A stretch of DNA of 64,000 nt, from contig JBBTCH010000001.1 in NCBI GenBank assembly GCA_038043245.1, forward strand, positions 744,001 to 808,000, in the 5' to 3' direction. The stretch's first letter is position 1. Each line of letters opens with the position of its first letter. The position numbers were made by a program, and so were the translations under genes. Of this stretch, positions 52,801 to 60,923 are shown one piece after another. This DNA comes from JACPFV01 sp038043245 (GTDB lineage Bacteria > Pseudomonadota > Gammaproteobacteria > Nevskiales > Nevskiaceae). The notes below the pieces were generated by a model. The model searched no databases. It had not been told where the DNA came from and saw only the letters and a program-made list of their open reading frames with translations.

Positions 52801-53235
52801 TTACTCCGTGATGGGATAGCCGGCTTTCTTAAGATCGTCGAATCCGCCGATCATGGCGGTGACATGGGTGTAGCCCAGTTGGCGTAAAGTTTTTGCAGCG
52901 GACAACGCCCTGCCGCCGACCGCGCAATAGGTCACGATCGGAGAGTCCTTGTTGAGTATCTTTTTTCCGGCCTGAGCCTCGACCTCGCGCACGGGCAAAA
53001 AAAGCGCGCCTTTGGCGTGTCCTGCGTTCCATTCCTCAAGACTGCGCACGTCTACAAGTATGGCGCCGCCTTCAGCAAGCGCCATCACAGTGCCGGCATC
53101 TGGCCGCTCATCGCGGGTGATTGCCGCTTCGATGCGCTTTGACGCGGCTTTTGGGATCGTGCCCTCAGCGGCATTGGCAAATTGCCCCGCCGCAGCAATG
53201 AACAAAATCAACAACGCAAGAAATTCTTTTTTCAT
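52801..53235 (-). CDS. Periplasmic rhodanese-like protein
   Basis: 144 residues: signal peptide (about 1-22, FLALLILFIAAAGQFANAA), then a rhodanese domain with GGAILVDVRSLEEWNAGHAK and the active-site loop IVTYCAVGGRALSAAKTL carrying the persulfide-accepting Cys. It likely handles sulfane sulfur outside the cytoplasm. It is 15 bases after the ETHE1 gene in the sulfur operon. Confidence 0.88.
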   Translation of the reverse strand: MKKEFLALLILFIAAAGQFANAAEGTIPKAASKRIEAAITRDERPDAGTVMALAEGGAILVDVRSLEEWNAGHAKGALFLPVREVEAQAGKKILNKDSPIVTYCAVGGRALSAAKTLRQLGYTHVTAMIGGFDDLKKAGYPITE

Positions 53236-53250
53236 CTTGACCCCTCAGAT

Positions 53251-53958
53251 CTACCGTGCCGGTTCGGGTTGCCCACAAGCGAGATTGGCGGGAACGGCCA
53301 CGTCCATCAGCTTGGGATCGGAGAGCTTCAAGTTGTTCATGATTTCAATGTAGTCTCGCTTTGATTTCCCGGAGAGACGCGGGTTATGCCGTTTCTCTTC
53401 GCCAATCGAGGAAACCGTCCAGCCTTTGTAGTCGTGTGCCGGATAGATCAGAGTTTCGTCGGGCAGCTTGAACAGGATATTGACGATGGAATCCCAGGAC
53501 CGGGCGGCGTCGCCATTCTGAAAATCCGTGCGGCCCGTGCCTCGTATCAACAGCACGTCTCCGGTCATCACGGCTTTTGGCTTGTCCGGATCGAGAGCGA
53601 AACTGAATGATTCATCCGTGTGTCCGGGCGTGTAGAGCGCTCGCAGCCGAATGCCGTCAATGTCCAGCACGTCGCCGTCCTTGACGTGTTGCGACACGCA
53701 TGCCGCGTTGGTGAACTCGCCCATCAAGGTGATGCAGCCGGTGGCGTCCCTCAGATCACCGAGTCCGGTGATGTGGTCGGCGTGAGTGTGGGTGTCAATG
53801 GCACGCACCAGCTTCAGATCCAGCTGATCGATGGCGGTGAGGTATTGCCCGACGTGCTCTTTCACTGGATCGAGAATGACGGCTTCGCGTCCGATACCCG
53901 ATGCGATCAAGTAGGTATAGGTGCTGGAGTCGCGTTCAAAAAACTGACGAAATATCAC
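53251..53958 (-). CDS. Persulfide dioxygenase, ETHE1/SdoA type
   Basis: 235 residues of the MBL-fold glyoxalase II-like branch that contains ETHE1. The metal motif AIDTHTHADHITGLGDLR, TPGHTDESFSF, VMTGDVLLIRGTGRTDFQNG and LIYPAHDYKGWTVSSIGEEK are all characteristic; the last two distinguish it from true glyoxalases. It oxidises glutathione persulfide to sulfite. Neighbours (TauE/SafE exporter, CstR-type repressor, rhodanese) fit sulfide detoxification. Confidence 0.93.
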   Translation of the reverse strand: MIFRQFFERDSSTYTYLIASGIGREAVILDPVKEHVGQYLTAIDQLDLKLVRAIDTHTHADHITGLGDLRDATGCITLMGEFTNAACVSQHVKDGDVLDIDGIRLRALYTPGHTDESFSFALDPDKPKAVMTGDVLLIRGTGRTDFQNGDAARSWDSIVNILFKLPDETLIYPAHDYKGWTVSSIGEEKRHNPRLSGKSKRDYIEIMNNLKLSDPKLMDVAVPANLACGQPEPAR

Positions 53959-53968
53959 AGGTTCCTCC

Positions 53969-54793
53969 TCAAATAAAAGTGCGTGTCGCCAGCACGCCAG
54001 CAGTAACCAGCATCAGGGCAGCAAATCCTTGCTGAAGCACCGGCCCCACGATGCGCGGCGCCAACTTGCGCCCGGCCAGCATCCCCGCAAGGGACCCCAA
54101 CACGAAAGGAAGAGCCACCCTCCAAGGCAAAGGGTGACCCATGGCGAGCCCAGCGATGACCGTCCCTGCGCTGGTCAATGCGATGGCCATCAGAGACGTG
54201 GCGACAGCTGAGTGCACGGACAAGGCGGTTGCGGATCGAAGCGCGGGGACGATCACGAATCCGCCGCCGACACCGAGCAGGCCTGAGAGAAATCCAGTAA
54301 CCACGCCGATCGCTGAAATCAGCATTGCGCAAGGACGAGTCCATATCAGACGCCCCGTTGCAGGATTCAGCCGGCAGATCGGCCCACCTCCAGGACCGCC
54401 ATCCCCCGTCACAGTCGCTCGTACGACGCGTGTCTCCTCTGGACGTTGGCGCGCCTGAAAAATCATCCTGAGCGCAACAACCAACAGAACGCCCGCAAAG
54501 AGCAACGTCAGTAAACCCCTTGGGATCGCGCTCGCAGCCATCAGGCCCAGTGGCGCGGTTAGAAACCCCGCTGCTGCCATCAAAATTGCTGCGCGGTATC
54601 GGACATAGGTGACATCCCAGGCGACTACGGTGCCAAAACTTGCCGCAGCACAAACTGCAATCAACGCAACTGGTGCGGCCTGTGTCAGCGTCCAGCCCAA
54701 GCCCAGCATCAGGAGCGGAACAGCGAATACGGAACCTCCAGCGCCGGTGAGGCCCAACACCAGGCCGACGATGATTCCGAGAATAATGCTCAT
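53969..54793 (-). CDS. TauE/SafE-family anion exporter (probable sulfite exporter)
   Basis: 274 residues with two repeats of the family: IIVGLVLGLTGAGGSVFAVP at the N-terminus and VTGFLSGLLGVGGGFVIVPA from about 165, about eight transmembrane segments in all. TauE/SafE proteins move sulfite or sulfoacetate. Beside ETHE1, which makes sulfite, export of that product is likely. It follows the repressor gene by 1 base. Confidence 0.87.
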   Translation of the reverse strand: MSIILGIIVGLVLGLTGAGGSVFAVPLLMLGLGWTLTQAAPVALIAVCAAASFGTVVAWDVTYVRYRAAILMAAAGFLTAPLGLMAASAIPRGLLTLLFAGVLLVVALRMIFQARQRPEETRVVRATVTGDGGPGGGPICRLNPATGRLIWTRPCAMLISAIGVVTGFLSGLLGVGGGFVIVPALRSATALSVHSAVATSLMAIALTSAGTVIAGLAMGHPLPWRVALPFVLGSLAGMLAGRKLAPRIVGPVLQQGFAALMLVTAGVLATRTFI

Positions 54794-54794
54794 C

Positions 54795-55067
54795 TCAGCC
54801 GTATCGCGCGAGCAGGGCAGTGACCTTGTCCAGGCGGGCTTCAGTCTTGGGATGATTCAGGCCAAGCTCTGCCAGTTCGCGTTTAGTGACGCAGGACATC
54901 AGATCGAAAAAGGCCCGGTCCATGGCCTTGCGTGCCGCGGCGAACTGCTGCACCACGTGCTCGCACTCGTCCTCTTTCTCAATCATCGCCATGACGCCGC
55001 GGATTTGCCCTTCAACCCGGCGAAGGCGGTCCAGCATCTTTTTCTTGTCCTGCTGCCAGTCTGACAT
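54795..55067 (-). CDS. CsoR/FrmR-family repressor, CstR-type persulfide sensor
   Basis: 90 residues from the ATG at 55067 (MSDWQQDKKKMLDRLRRVEG); longer starts run into the operator. The all-helical family is clear from RLRRVEGQIRGVMAMIE. Cys35 (DECEHVVQQF) and Cys59 (DLMSCVTK) are the two sensor thiols. The His of copper-sensing CsoR, four residues before the second Cys, is Asp55 here, so copper binding is unlikely and CstR-like persulfide sensing is likely. It would bind the palindrome at 55086-55104 and control both directions. Confidence 0.88.
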   Translation of the reverse strand: MSDWQQDKKKMLDRLRRVEGQIRGVMAMIEKEDECEHVVQQFAAARKAMDRAFFDLMSCVTKRELAELGLNHPKTEARLDKVTALLARYG

Positions 55068-55085
55068 CGTCGAGCCTCGGTAATG

Positions 55086-55104
55086 TACTATACGGGGTAT
55101 AGTA
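55086..55104. promoter_or_regulatory. CstR-type operator between the two sulfur transcripts
   Basis: TACTATAC GGG GTATAGTA is a perfect 8-bp inverted repeat around a G tract, the layout of CsoR/CstR operators. It lies between the repressor gene and the divergent YeeE-like gene and includes likely -10 sequences (TATAGT/TATACT) for both. Confidence 0.8.
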
Positions 55105-55126
55105 TATGACCTTCCAGGAGAACTCA

Positions 55127-55537
55127 ATGATTCCGGCACTTGCAGGCGGGGCCCTGATTGGCCTGTCCGCGTTGCTTCTTTACGCTGCGCTCGGCCGCAT
55201 CGCCGGCATCAGCGGAATCGCGTTCGGGGCGCTGGACGCGGGCAGTCGTGCCTGGAGGCTGCCCTTTCTGGCCGGACTGATGGGCGGCGGCTGGGTCGCC
55301 GTGTTGCTGGGAGCACCCCTTCCGTTTGCAGCGCTTCCGAACGCGCTATCCGGGTTGGCCGTGCTGACGGTTGCCGGAATGCTTGTGGGTATCGGCACGC
55401 GGCTGGGCAGTGGCTGCACCAGCGGTCATGGCATCTGCGGTTTGTCGCGCCTGTCACCTCGATCCCTGGCTGCCGTGGCGGTGTTCATGTCGGTGGGCAT
55501 TGTTACCGCGACATTTCTTCGTCGAGTCCTGATCTGA
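55127..55537 (+). CDS. YeeE/YedE-family half-transporter, first subunit
   Basis: 136 residues from the ATG at 55127 with AGGAG at 55116-55120. Four transmembrane segments; the hallmark RLGSGCTSGHGICGLSRLSP contains the conserved Cys proposed to carry thiosulfate-type sulfur in TsuA/YeeE. It pairs with the next gene, 7 bases on, and together they equal one full-length YeeE. Confidence 0.88.
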   Translation: MIPALAGGALIGLSALLLYAALGRIAGISGIAFGALDAGSRAWRLPFLAGLMGGGWVAVLLGAPLPFAALPNALSGLAVLTVAGMLVGIGTRLGSGCTSGHGICGLSRLSPRSLAAVAVFMSVGIVTATFLRRVLI

Positions 55538-55544
55538 GATTTCC

Positions 55545-55958
55545 ATGAAAACTGTGATCATCGCGTTGCTCTGCGGGCTGCTCTTCGGAGCCGGGCTTAC
55601 TTACTCGGGGATGGCATCGCCGGCCAAGGTCCTGGGATTTCTCACGTTGGGACCGGGCTGGGATCCGTCTTTGATATTTGTGATGGGCGGGGCCCTGGCT
55701 ATCTCCCTTCCGGGGTTCTGGTGGTTGCGACGCAAGCAGCGTCCCTGGTTGGCGGAATCCTTCAGCTCACCTGCCAGCAATCATGTCGATGGCCGCTTGC
55801 TGGCCGGTGCTGCCGTATTCGGCTTGGGCTGGGGCTTGGCCGGGTTTTGTCCTGGCCCGGCCCTCGTTAGTATTGGTTTTTTCCAAGGGGCGGCGCTGCT
55901 ATTTGTACCCGCAATGTTTGCAGGTGCTGTGGTCGCAGGGTTTCTGAGGAAGCGTTAG
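55545..55958 (+). CDS. YeeE/YedE-family half-transporter, second subunit (DUF6691)
   Basis: 137 residues, four transmembrane segments. FGAGLTYSGMASPAKVLGFL and GLGWGLAGFCPGPALVSIGF carry the second half-family signature (GFCPGPA with Cys). With the gene above it should form a transporter for sulfur compounds, controlled by the shared CstR-type operator. Confidence 0.87.
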   Translation: MKTVIIALLCGLLFGAGLTYSGMASPAKVLGFLTLGPGWDPSLIFVMGGALAISLPGFWWLRRKQRPWLAESFSSPASNHVDGRLLAGAAVFGLGWGLAGFCPGPALVSIGFFQGAALLFVPAMFAGAVVAGFLRKR

Positions 55959-55969
55959 TTATGTCAAGA

Positions 55970-56125
55970 CGCACCCAAGTTTGACCCCTTATCCGCGTTC
56001 AATTTTGACTCCCTAAGAAGTGCCAACACATGCTCACCGCCTAGAGGCTATCGCACTGCAAAAAGTCGACTGGGGGACGGGTCAGTTTTGTGTATGGTGT
56101 TCCCCCGAAATGGGTCAATATTGGA
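55970..56125. mobile_element. Possible decayed insertion-sequence end (TTTGACCC repeats)
   Basis: Several copies of a TTTGAC(C/T)CC-type unit occur in 150 bases: AAGTTTGACCCC (about 55978), AATTTTGACTCCC (about 56002), then inverted GGGTCAGTTTTG (about 56080) and GGGTCAATATTGG (about 56114). Multiple short end repeats of this kind are typical of IS21-like elements. No transposase remains, so this is a tentative call. Confidence 0.3.
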
Positions 56126-56172
56126 CGCAGAGTGACACAACTCCGCCCGCCCACCGCAGATTCACTGCCTTT

Positions 56173-56691
56173 TCATGGCCAAGCTGTTGCGGCCCCATTG
56201 CGATCAATCAGCATGATCTGGCTGTTAGTAATTTTGGGCTTGCCCTCACGATCAGGTTTGACGGTATCCAGCTGCTGAACACCAATCGCCTGCGGATGTT
56301 CGCGTGACAAACGACGCAGCATCTCAGCCGATATGTGGCCCTCCAGAAAATAGCCAATGTACGACGCGGGATGGCAGCCACGCATGGATTCCGGCACCTG
56401 CCATTGCCGCCGTTTTGAACTCAGGTCATCCAGCTCGAAATCCCGCACCACGAATCCCTCGGCTCGTAGAGACTGCATCCAGCCCCTGGCGCAGGTGCAT
56501 CCATGCTTCCAGACGACCTCTACCAATCGCTCTTGAGGCACGGGGAACAGGCTTGACCAGGTCGCGGCCAGCGCCGCCGCGACACCCAATGGCAGGGCCA
56601 CCAGCAGAGCTATTTTCAATTCTTTCGGCACGGCCTGCGGAGCCGGTCGGGGCTTTTGCGGTGGGCGGGCGGGTTTTTTCTTACTGAGCAT
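56173..56691 (-). CDS. DUF411 metal-binding protein with N-terminal membrane anchor
   Basis: 172 residues from the ATG at 56691 (a GTG six codons earlier is possible). A basic Pro-rich tail (KKKPARPPQKPRPAPQAV) precedes one transmembrane segment (IALLVALPLGVAAALAATW). The DUF411 domain has VVWKHGCTCARGWMQSLRAE, GCHPASYIGYFLEGHISAEM and LSREHPQAIGV. The usual CGCC site is CTC here, and the CHP-type Cys is kept. It probably handles copper or another metal in the periplasm, in keeping with the metal-resistance cluster. Confidence 0.75.
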   Translation of the reverse strand: MLSKKKPARPPQKPRPAPQAVPKELKIALLVALPLGVAAALAATWSSLFPVPQERLVEVVWKHGCTCARGWMQSLRAEGFVVRDFELDDLSSKRRQWQVPESMRGCHPASYIGYFLEGHISAEMLRRLSREHPQAIGVQQLDTVKPDREGKPKITNSQIMLIDRNGAATAWP

Positions 56692-56703
56692 CAACGTTAA
56701 CCC

Positions 56704-56770
56704 ACTCACCGGCGCGCCGGTTGGCGCCGGTCCGCATCGCGGTTTTCAAGACTGTGAAGTGCGGCATCGC
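56704..56770 (-). pseudogene. Fragment of a P1B ATPase gene (hinge region)
   Basis: On the minus strand this stretch aligns with the part of the intact ATPase gene near 57680-57750 that encodes VKTAMLTGDNRRTGEA: AAAACCGCGATGC, GACCGGCG and CAACCGGCGC blocks are shared with few changes. Surrounding codons are broken. It is debris of a second ATPase gene. Confidence 0.65.
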
Positions 56771-56837
56771 GATCATGCGCCAGGCGGTACAGCGATTGCG
56801 CGACTGTTACTGGCTGGGAGAGCTGCATTCGGTTGGG

Positions 56838-57179
56838 TCAGTTCGTAGAGCGGCGATGCCGAATCGAACAATCGAACTTATTCAGGTAGACCAAGTCACC
56901 AATCTTGAATGTGGCATCCGGGACGACAACCGTTAGCCTGCGCGGCATCTGCATCTGACGATAAGCAACTCCGGCGACATTACTGTCAGCAGCCGGACGC
57001 GATACGCCGGCGTTGTTACAGATTGGAGGCCATCGTCCGGGCAGGCTTTCGCTGGTGCCAAGTACTTGGATTCGACCTTCGCGCCAGCCCAAGTCATAGT
57101 CGTATTTGCCTTCGTAAATTGTCGCGCATCCCGCGAGCAAGATCGCAAGGCAACCGCACAATCTCCGATAAAGTTTCAT
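56838..57179 (-). CDS. Small lipoprotein, function unknown
   Basis: 113 residues from the ATG at 57179 (other Met codons lie 4 and 12 codons upstream). A lipoprotein signal is clear: MKLYRRLCGCLAILLAGCAT with the lipid-attachment Cys18 in LLAGC. The mature part has YDYDLGWREGRIQVLGT and VVVPDATFKIGDLVYL, with no family I recognise. It follows the P1B ATPase gene on the same strand. Confidence 0.65.
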   Translation of the reverse strand: MKLYRRLCGCLAILLAGCATIYEGKYDYDLGWREGRIQVLGTSESLPGRWPPICNNAGVSRPAADSNVAGVAYRQMQMPRRLTVVVPDATFKIGDLVYLNKFDCSIRHRRSTN

Positions 57180-57230
57180 CTTAGTTACCATCAAGTGCAC
57201 ACTCGGCTGGAGCATTTGCCAATCGTCCGT

Positions 57231-59150
57231 TCAGTCAGCGCTGATGCGCCCGGCGCGCGCGCCATTGGCCACCGCCAGCAGTTCAGCGGCCTCGTGCACC
57301 ATGACCGCAACGGCAACGCCGATGACACCGAAGACTGCGAGTGGAATCATTGCGACCAGCACGGCGATGGAAAAGACGATGTTCTGCTGGCTCACCTGCC
57401 GCGCTTTCTTGCCGCGCGCCAGCGCCTCCGCCACCTTCATCAGATCGTCTTTCATCAGCGCCACATCAGCCGCTTCGAGCGCGGCGTCGGTGCCAGCCGC
57501 ACCCATCGCAGCGCCGCAGGTCGCCGATGCCAGAGCGGGCGCGTCATTGACGCCGTCGCCGACCATCAGCGCCGGCCCGTATTGCGTGTGCAGCAGCTTG
57601 ACTGCTGCGACCTTGTCGTCGGGCTTCAGTTCGGCGCGCACATCGTCAATGCCCAAGCTGCGCGCAATCGCCTCACCGGTGCGCCGGTTGTCGCCGGTCA
57701 GCATCGCGGTTTTCACTCCGAGACTATGCAGCTTCGCAATCGCGGCCTTGGCTTCTGGACGCGGCTGATCCTGTATCGCGATGAGTCCCCGCAGTTCGTT
57801 ACCCAGCGCGAGGAGGACCACTGTCTTGCCATGAGATTGCAGCTCGGCGATGCGCGCCTCGTGGGTGGCCATGGCGCTGCCACGCTCGGCAAACAATTTC
57901 GGACTGCCGACCGTCCACTGCACACCCTCGATGACTGCCTGCGCGCCCGCACCCGTCAGCGAGCGGAAGTCTTGCGCGCTTGCCGGAGCGATGCCGCGCT
58001 CTTTCGCTGCATCTACGATGGCGCGGGCCAGCGGGTGCTGCGAGTTGTGCTCCAAGCCCGCTGCCGCGGCCAGCAGCGCACGCTCCTCGATGCCGAGCGG
58101 GATGACTTCAGTCACCACGGGTTTGCCGGCCGTCAGGGTTCCGGTCTTGTCGAAGGCGACGACCTTGATGATGCCGAGATGCTCCAGATGCGCACCGCCC
58201 TTGATCAGGATCCCGCGCCGGCCGGCCGCGCCGATGCCGGCCGCCATCGCCATCGGCAGCGACATGATCAGCGCGCAGGGGGCTGCGGCCACCAGCAGCA
58301 CGACCGCCCGCCGGGCCCAGAATTCCAGCGGCAGACCCATCAGCCACGGCACGCAGATCATCAGCACGGCGGCAATCAACACGGCGGGCGTGTAGCGTTT
58401 GCCGAAGCGCTCGATCCATTTCTGCGCGCGGCCTTTCTCCTCCTGCGCCGTCTCGACCATGTGGATAATCCGCGAAAGTGTGTTGTCGGCAAACGCTTTC
58501 GTCACCTCGATGGTCAAGGCGCCTTCGCCGTTGATGCTTGCCGCGAACACCGCATCGCCGGGATTCTTGTCCACCGGCACCGATTCGCCGGTGACCGGCG
58601 ATTCATTGAGGCTGGACTGTCCCTGCACGATCTTGCCGTCAGTGGGGAGCGATTCGCCGGGCCGCACCACGAAGCGGTCGCCGGGTTTGAGTGACGCCGC
58701 AGGCACCATCTTTTCCTCACCACTGGCCGAGAGCACGCGCGCTTCCTTCGGCGCCAGATCGAGCAGCGCGCGGATTGCCGTGCGAGTGCGGGCGTAGGTG
58801 AACTCTTCGAGCCCTTCGGCAGCGCCGTAGAGCACCACCAGCGCCGCCGCTTCGTCCCACATGCCGAGGATCGCCGCGCCGCCGGTGGCCGCGATCATCA
58901 AGACCTCGATGCCGACTTCGCCGTGCTTGAACAATTCCTCGGCGCCTTCGCGCATCCAGTGCGCGCCGCCGACCGGAATCGCGACGATGTAAGCCCACAT
59001 CGCTACGGTTTCCGGGAGCACACCGAGAATTTCCAGCAGGAACGCAGTGCCTGCCAGCACACCCGCCACAAGCGCGTTGCGCAGCGGCGGAAATTTCCAC
59101 CAGGGGCCGGAGAATCCGGCGGCTTTTTCGCTCAGTTCACCGTGTCCCAT
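57231..59150 (-). CDS. Heavy-metal P1B-type ATPase (Zn/Cd/Co type)
   Basis: 639 residues from the ATG at 59150, which has GGAGG six bases upstream; a longer start is weaker. There is no N-terminal HMA metal-binding domain. The actuator loop is LPTDGKIVQGQSSLNESPVT with GESVPVD; the metal-site helix is VVLLVAAAPCALIMSLPMAM, with APC in place of the common CPC; the phosphorylated Asp lies in VAFDKTGTLTAGKP; the hinge is MLTGDNRRTG and MVGDGVNDAPALASA. The APC/SPC type suggests the P1B-4 branch (Co, Zn or Cd export). Fragments of a second copy flank it on both sides. Confidence 0.9.
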   Translation of the reverse strand: MGHGELSEKAAGFSGPWWKFPPLRNALVAGVLAGTAFLLEILGVLPETVAMWAYIVAIPVGGAHWMREGAEELFKHGEVGIEVLMIAATGGAAILGMWDEAAALVVLYGAAEGLEEFTYARTRTAIRALLDLAPKEARVLSASGEEKMVPAASLKPGDRFVVRPGESLPTDGKIVQGQSSLNESPVTGESVPVDKNPGDAVFAASINGEGALTIEVTKAFADNTLSRIIHMVETAQEEKGRAQKWIERFGKRYTPAVLIAAVLMICVPWLMGLPLEFWARRAVVLLVAAAPCALIMSLPMAMAAGIGAAGRRGILIKGGAHLEHLGIIKVVAFDKTGTLTAGKPVVTEVIPLGIEERALLAAAAGLEHNSQHPLARAIVDAAKERGIAPASAQDFRSLTGAGAQAVIEGVQWTVGSPKLFAERGSAMATHEARIAELQSHGKTVVLLALGNELRGLIAIQDQPRPEAKAAIAKLHSLGVKTAMLTGDNRRTGEAIARSLGIDDVRAELKPDDKVAAVKLLHTQYGPALMVGDGVNDAPALASATCGAAMGAAGTDAALEAADVALMKDDLMKVAEALARGKKARQVSQQNIVFSIAVLVAMIPLAVFGVIGVAVAVMVHEAAELLAVANGARAGRISAD

Positions 59151-59313
59151 AGGGTGCCTCCGTATGGCGTTTCCATAGTGCAAAAGTCAAGCGCGAACCT
59201 GCGCGGCAGAATTCATGCGGCACAGCGTTGCGATCCCCAGAATTCATAAAAGGTAGTGGAACATGCGGCCTTCCGAGGGGTCTCATTGGCGTGCAACCGG
59301 AGGTGCGAGTGCC

Positions 59314-59592
59314 ATGACCCATCGAATGCTGCTTCCACTGGTTTTCGTCGCTCTGCTGACCACGGGCTGTGTGTCGTTGCCTGGTGCGCGCGATTCATTC
59401 GCGCGTCCCTATGCGGACAACCGCAACTACGGTTATGGGGGTGCGGGAGTCAACCGGCCCTACTATGGGTCGTCGCCCTACTACGTGCCCTATGGTTCGT
59501 CTTATGTACCCCATGGTTCCTCCTCCGTGCCGCACGGTTCCTCGCACAGCAATCAAGGATTCAGGAGCCATCACAGGCGGCGCCATCACTGA
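59314..59592 (+). CDS. Low-complexity Tyr/Ser/His-rich lipoprotein-like protein
   Basis: 92 residues from the ATG at 59314 with CGGAGG about 10 bases upstream. A signal with Cys19 (LVFVALLTTGCVS) suggests lipid attachment, although Thr at -3 is atypical. The rest is repeats of Tyr, Gly, Ser and His (NYGYGGAGVNRPYYGSSPYY, YGSSYVPHGSSSVPHGSS) ending in HHRRRHH, which could bind metal. Function unknown. Confidence 0.6.
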   Translation: MTHRMLLPLVFVALLTTGCVSLPGARDSFARPYADNRNYGYGGAGVNRPYYGSSPYYVPYGSSYVPHGSSSVPHGSSHSNQGFRSHHRRRHH

Positions 59593-59613
59593 AGCTCAGC
59601 GAAATTTGCATAT

Positions 59614-59693
59614 AGCGCGTTGCGCAGCGGCGGAAACTTCCACCAGGGGCCGGAGAATCCGGCAGCTATTTCGCTTAACTCGCTATGCCCCAT
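59614..59693 (-). pseudogene. Fragment of the 5' end of a second P1B ATPase gene
   Basis: 80 bases match, with about ten changes, the first 27 codons of the intact ATPase gene (59071-59150), from the start codon inward. The match ends sharply at both sides. Together with 56704-56770 it shows that a second ATPase copy once existed. Confidence 0.85.
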
Positions 59694-59741
59694 ATCCGTT
59701 ACTCCAGTCGCTTCAAGTGCGTCAACAGATGAAGACAGTGC

Positions 59742-59959
59742 TCACGCCGGTGCCGTGGCGTTTGGACGCCATGCGTAAATGCCCAAAGCCAGCGCGATCC
59801 CGACATTTATGAATGTCGCAACCGCGCTGAGCGTTGGCGTCACCGTGACCCGAACATCGTCGGAGTCATGCCTGAGAACCAGAAGTAGGCATCAGCGATG
59901 GCGTGGAAAGCCTCTGCCCCAGCGAAAAACTTGGCTACTTCCTTCTTGAGATTTTTCAT
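59742..59959 (-). pseudogene. Frameshifted small membrane protein gene
   Basis: An ATG at 59959 with GGAGA upstream opens MKNLKKEVAKFFAGAEAFHA, IADAYFWFSGMTPTMFG and then stops at 59840 after 39 residues. In the -1 frame the sequence continues naturally as VTVTPTLSAVATFINVGIAL, ALGIYAWRPNATAPA to a TGA at 59742-59744. One missing base in the G run at 59849-59851 restores a single 72-residue protein with two membrane helices. It is a broken gene or a sequencing error in a G run. Confidence 0.7.
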
Positions 59960-59990
59960 AGTTGTATCTCCTTTCATAATCGGACCTGGG

Positions 59991-60908
59991 TCATTCGCGA
60001 TGCTCGGCATGGTCGTCGCCGTCGTGAGCGGCTTCGGCGTGAAAGCCCTTCGGTTCGATCTGCAAGGTCGTGCCGGTGATCTTGTAGCGCTCGTGCAGTA
60101 ATTCGCTGGTGGCTTGCAAGACGGTCTGCTCGTCGCTGACCTCGGCCGCCAATACCAGATGCGCGGTCAGCACGTTGCGGCCGCTGGTGAGCGCCCACAA
60201 GTGCAGATCGTGAATCTCGGCGACGCCGGGCACGGCGCGCATGTCGGCTTCGATCTTGGCCAGATCAAACCCATAGGGCACGCCTTGCAGCAGGATGTGC
60301 AGACTCTCGCTGAGCAGTTTCCAGGTGCGCGGGATCACCCAGAAGCCGATGCCGACCGCGACCGCCGAATCCACCCACTGCCAGGCGGTCAGTCGAATGA
60401 CAATCGCCCCGGCAATCACCCCGATTGAGCCGATCATGTCGGCCCAGACTTCCAGATAAGCGCTCTTGACGTTGAGGCTTTCGGTGCTGGACGCTTTCAG
60501 CAGACGCATCGCGATGAGATTGATGATCAGCCCCAGCGTTGCCACCACCAGCATGGTGCCGGAGCCAACGGCTTCCGGGTTGCGAAACCGCTGCACCGCT
60601 TCAAACAGAATGTAGAACGCCACCAGAAACAGCACGACCGCGTTGAAGGCCGCCGCCAGAATTTCGAAACGGTAGTAGCCGAAGCTGCGCTTGGCGTCGG
60701 GCGCGCGCCGGGCAAAGCGCACGGCCGCCAGTGAAATGCCGAGCGCTGCCACGTCGGTGAGCATGTGCGCGGCGTCGGAGAGTAGCGCCAGGCTGCCGCT
60801 GAGAAAACCCGCCACCGCTTCAACCAGCATGAAGCTGCCGGTAAGCGCCAGCGCAATCCAGAGCTTGTTTTCGGGGACGCTCGCTCCGTGGGAATGATCG
60901 TGGGCCAT
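59991..60908 (-). CDS. Cation diffusion facilitator (CzcD-like Zn/Cd/Co exporter)
   Basis: 305 residues. His-rich N-terminus (MAHDHSHG) and C-terminus (HAEAAHDGDDHAEHRE), six transmembrane helices, and the two metal sites of CDF exporters: SLALLSDAAHMLTDVAALGI (HxxxD in helix II) and EVWADMIGSIGVI (helix V). The cytoplasmic domain has VAEIHDLHLWALTSGRNVLT. It exchanges zinc or similar ions for protons across the inner membrane. It lies beside the ATPase, NicO-like and RND genes. Confidence 0.93.
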   Translation of the reverse strand: MAHDHSHGASVPENKLWIALALTGSFMLVEAVAGFLSGSLALLSDAAHMLTDVAALGISLAAVRFARRAPDAKRSFGYYRFEILAAAFNAVVLFLVAFYILFEAVQRFRNPEAVGSGTMLVVATLGLIINLIAMRLLKASSTESLNVKSAYLEVWADMIGSIGVIAGAIVIRLTAWQWVDSAVAVGIGFWVIPRTWKLLSESLHILLQGVPYGFDLAKIEADMRAVPGVAEIHDLHLWALTSGRNVLTAHLVLAAEVSDEQTVLQATSELLHERYKITGTTLQIEPKGFHAEAAHDGDDHAEHRE

Positions 60909-60923
60909 GTCGTTCGCCCCTGC

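Noticed and set aside
57066..58694. 542-residue plus-strand frame opposite the P1B ATPase
   Set aside because: Shadow of a GC-rich gene whose motifs are all on the minus strand.
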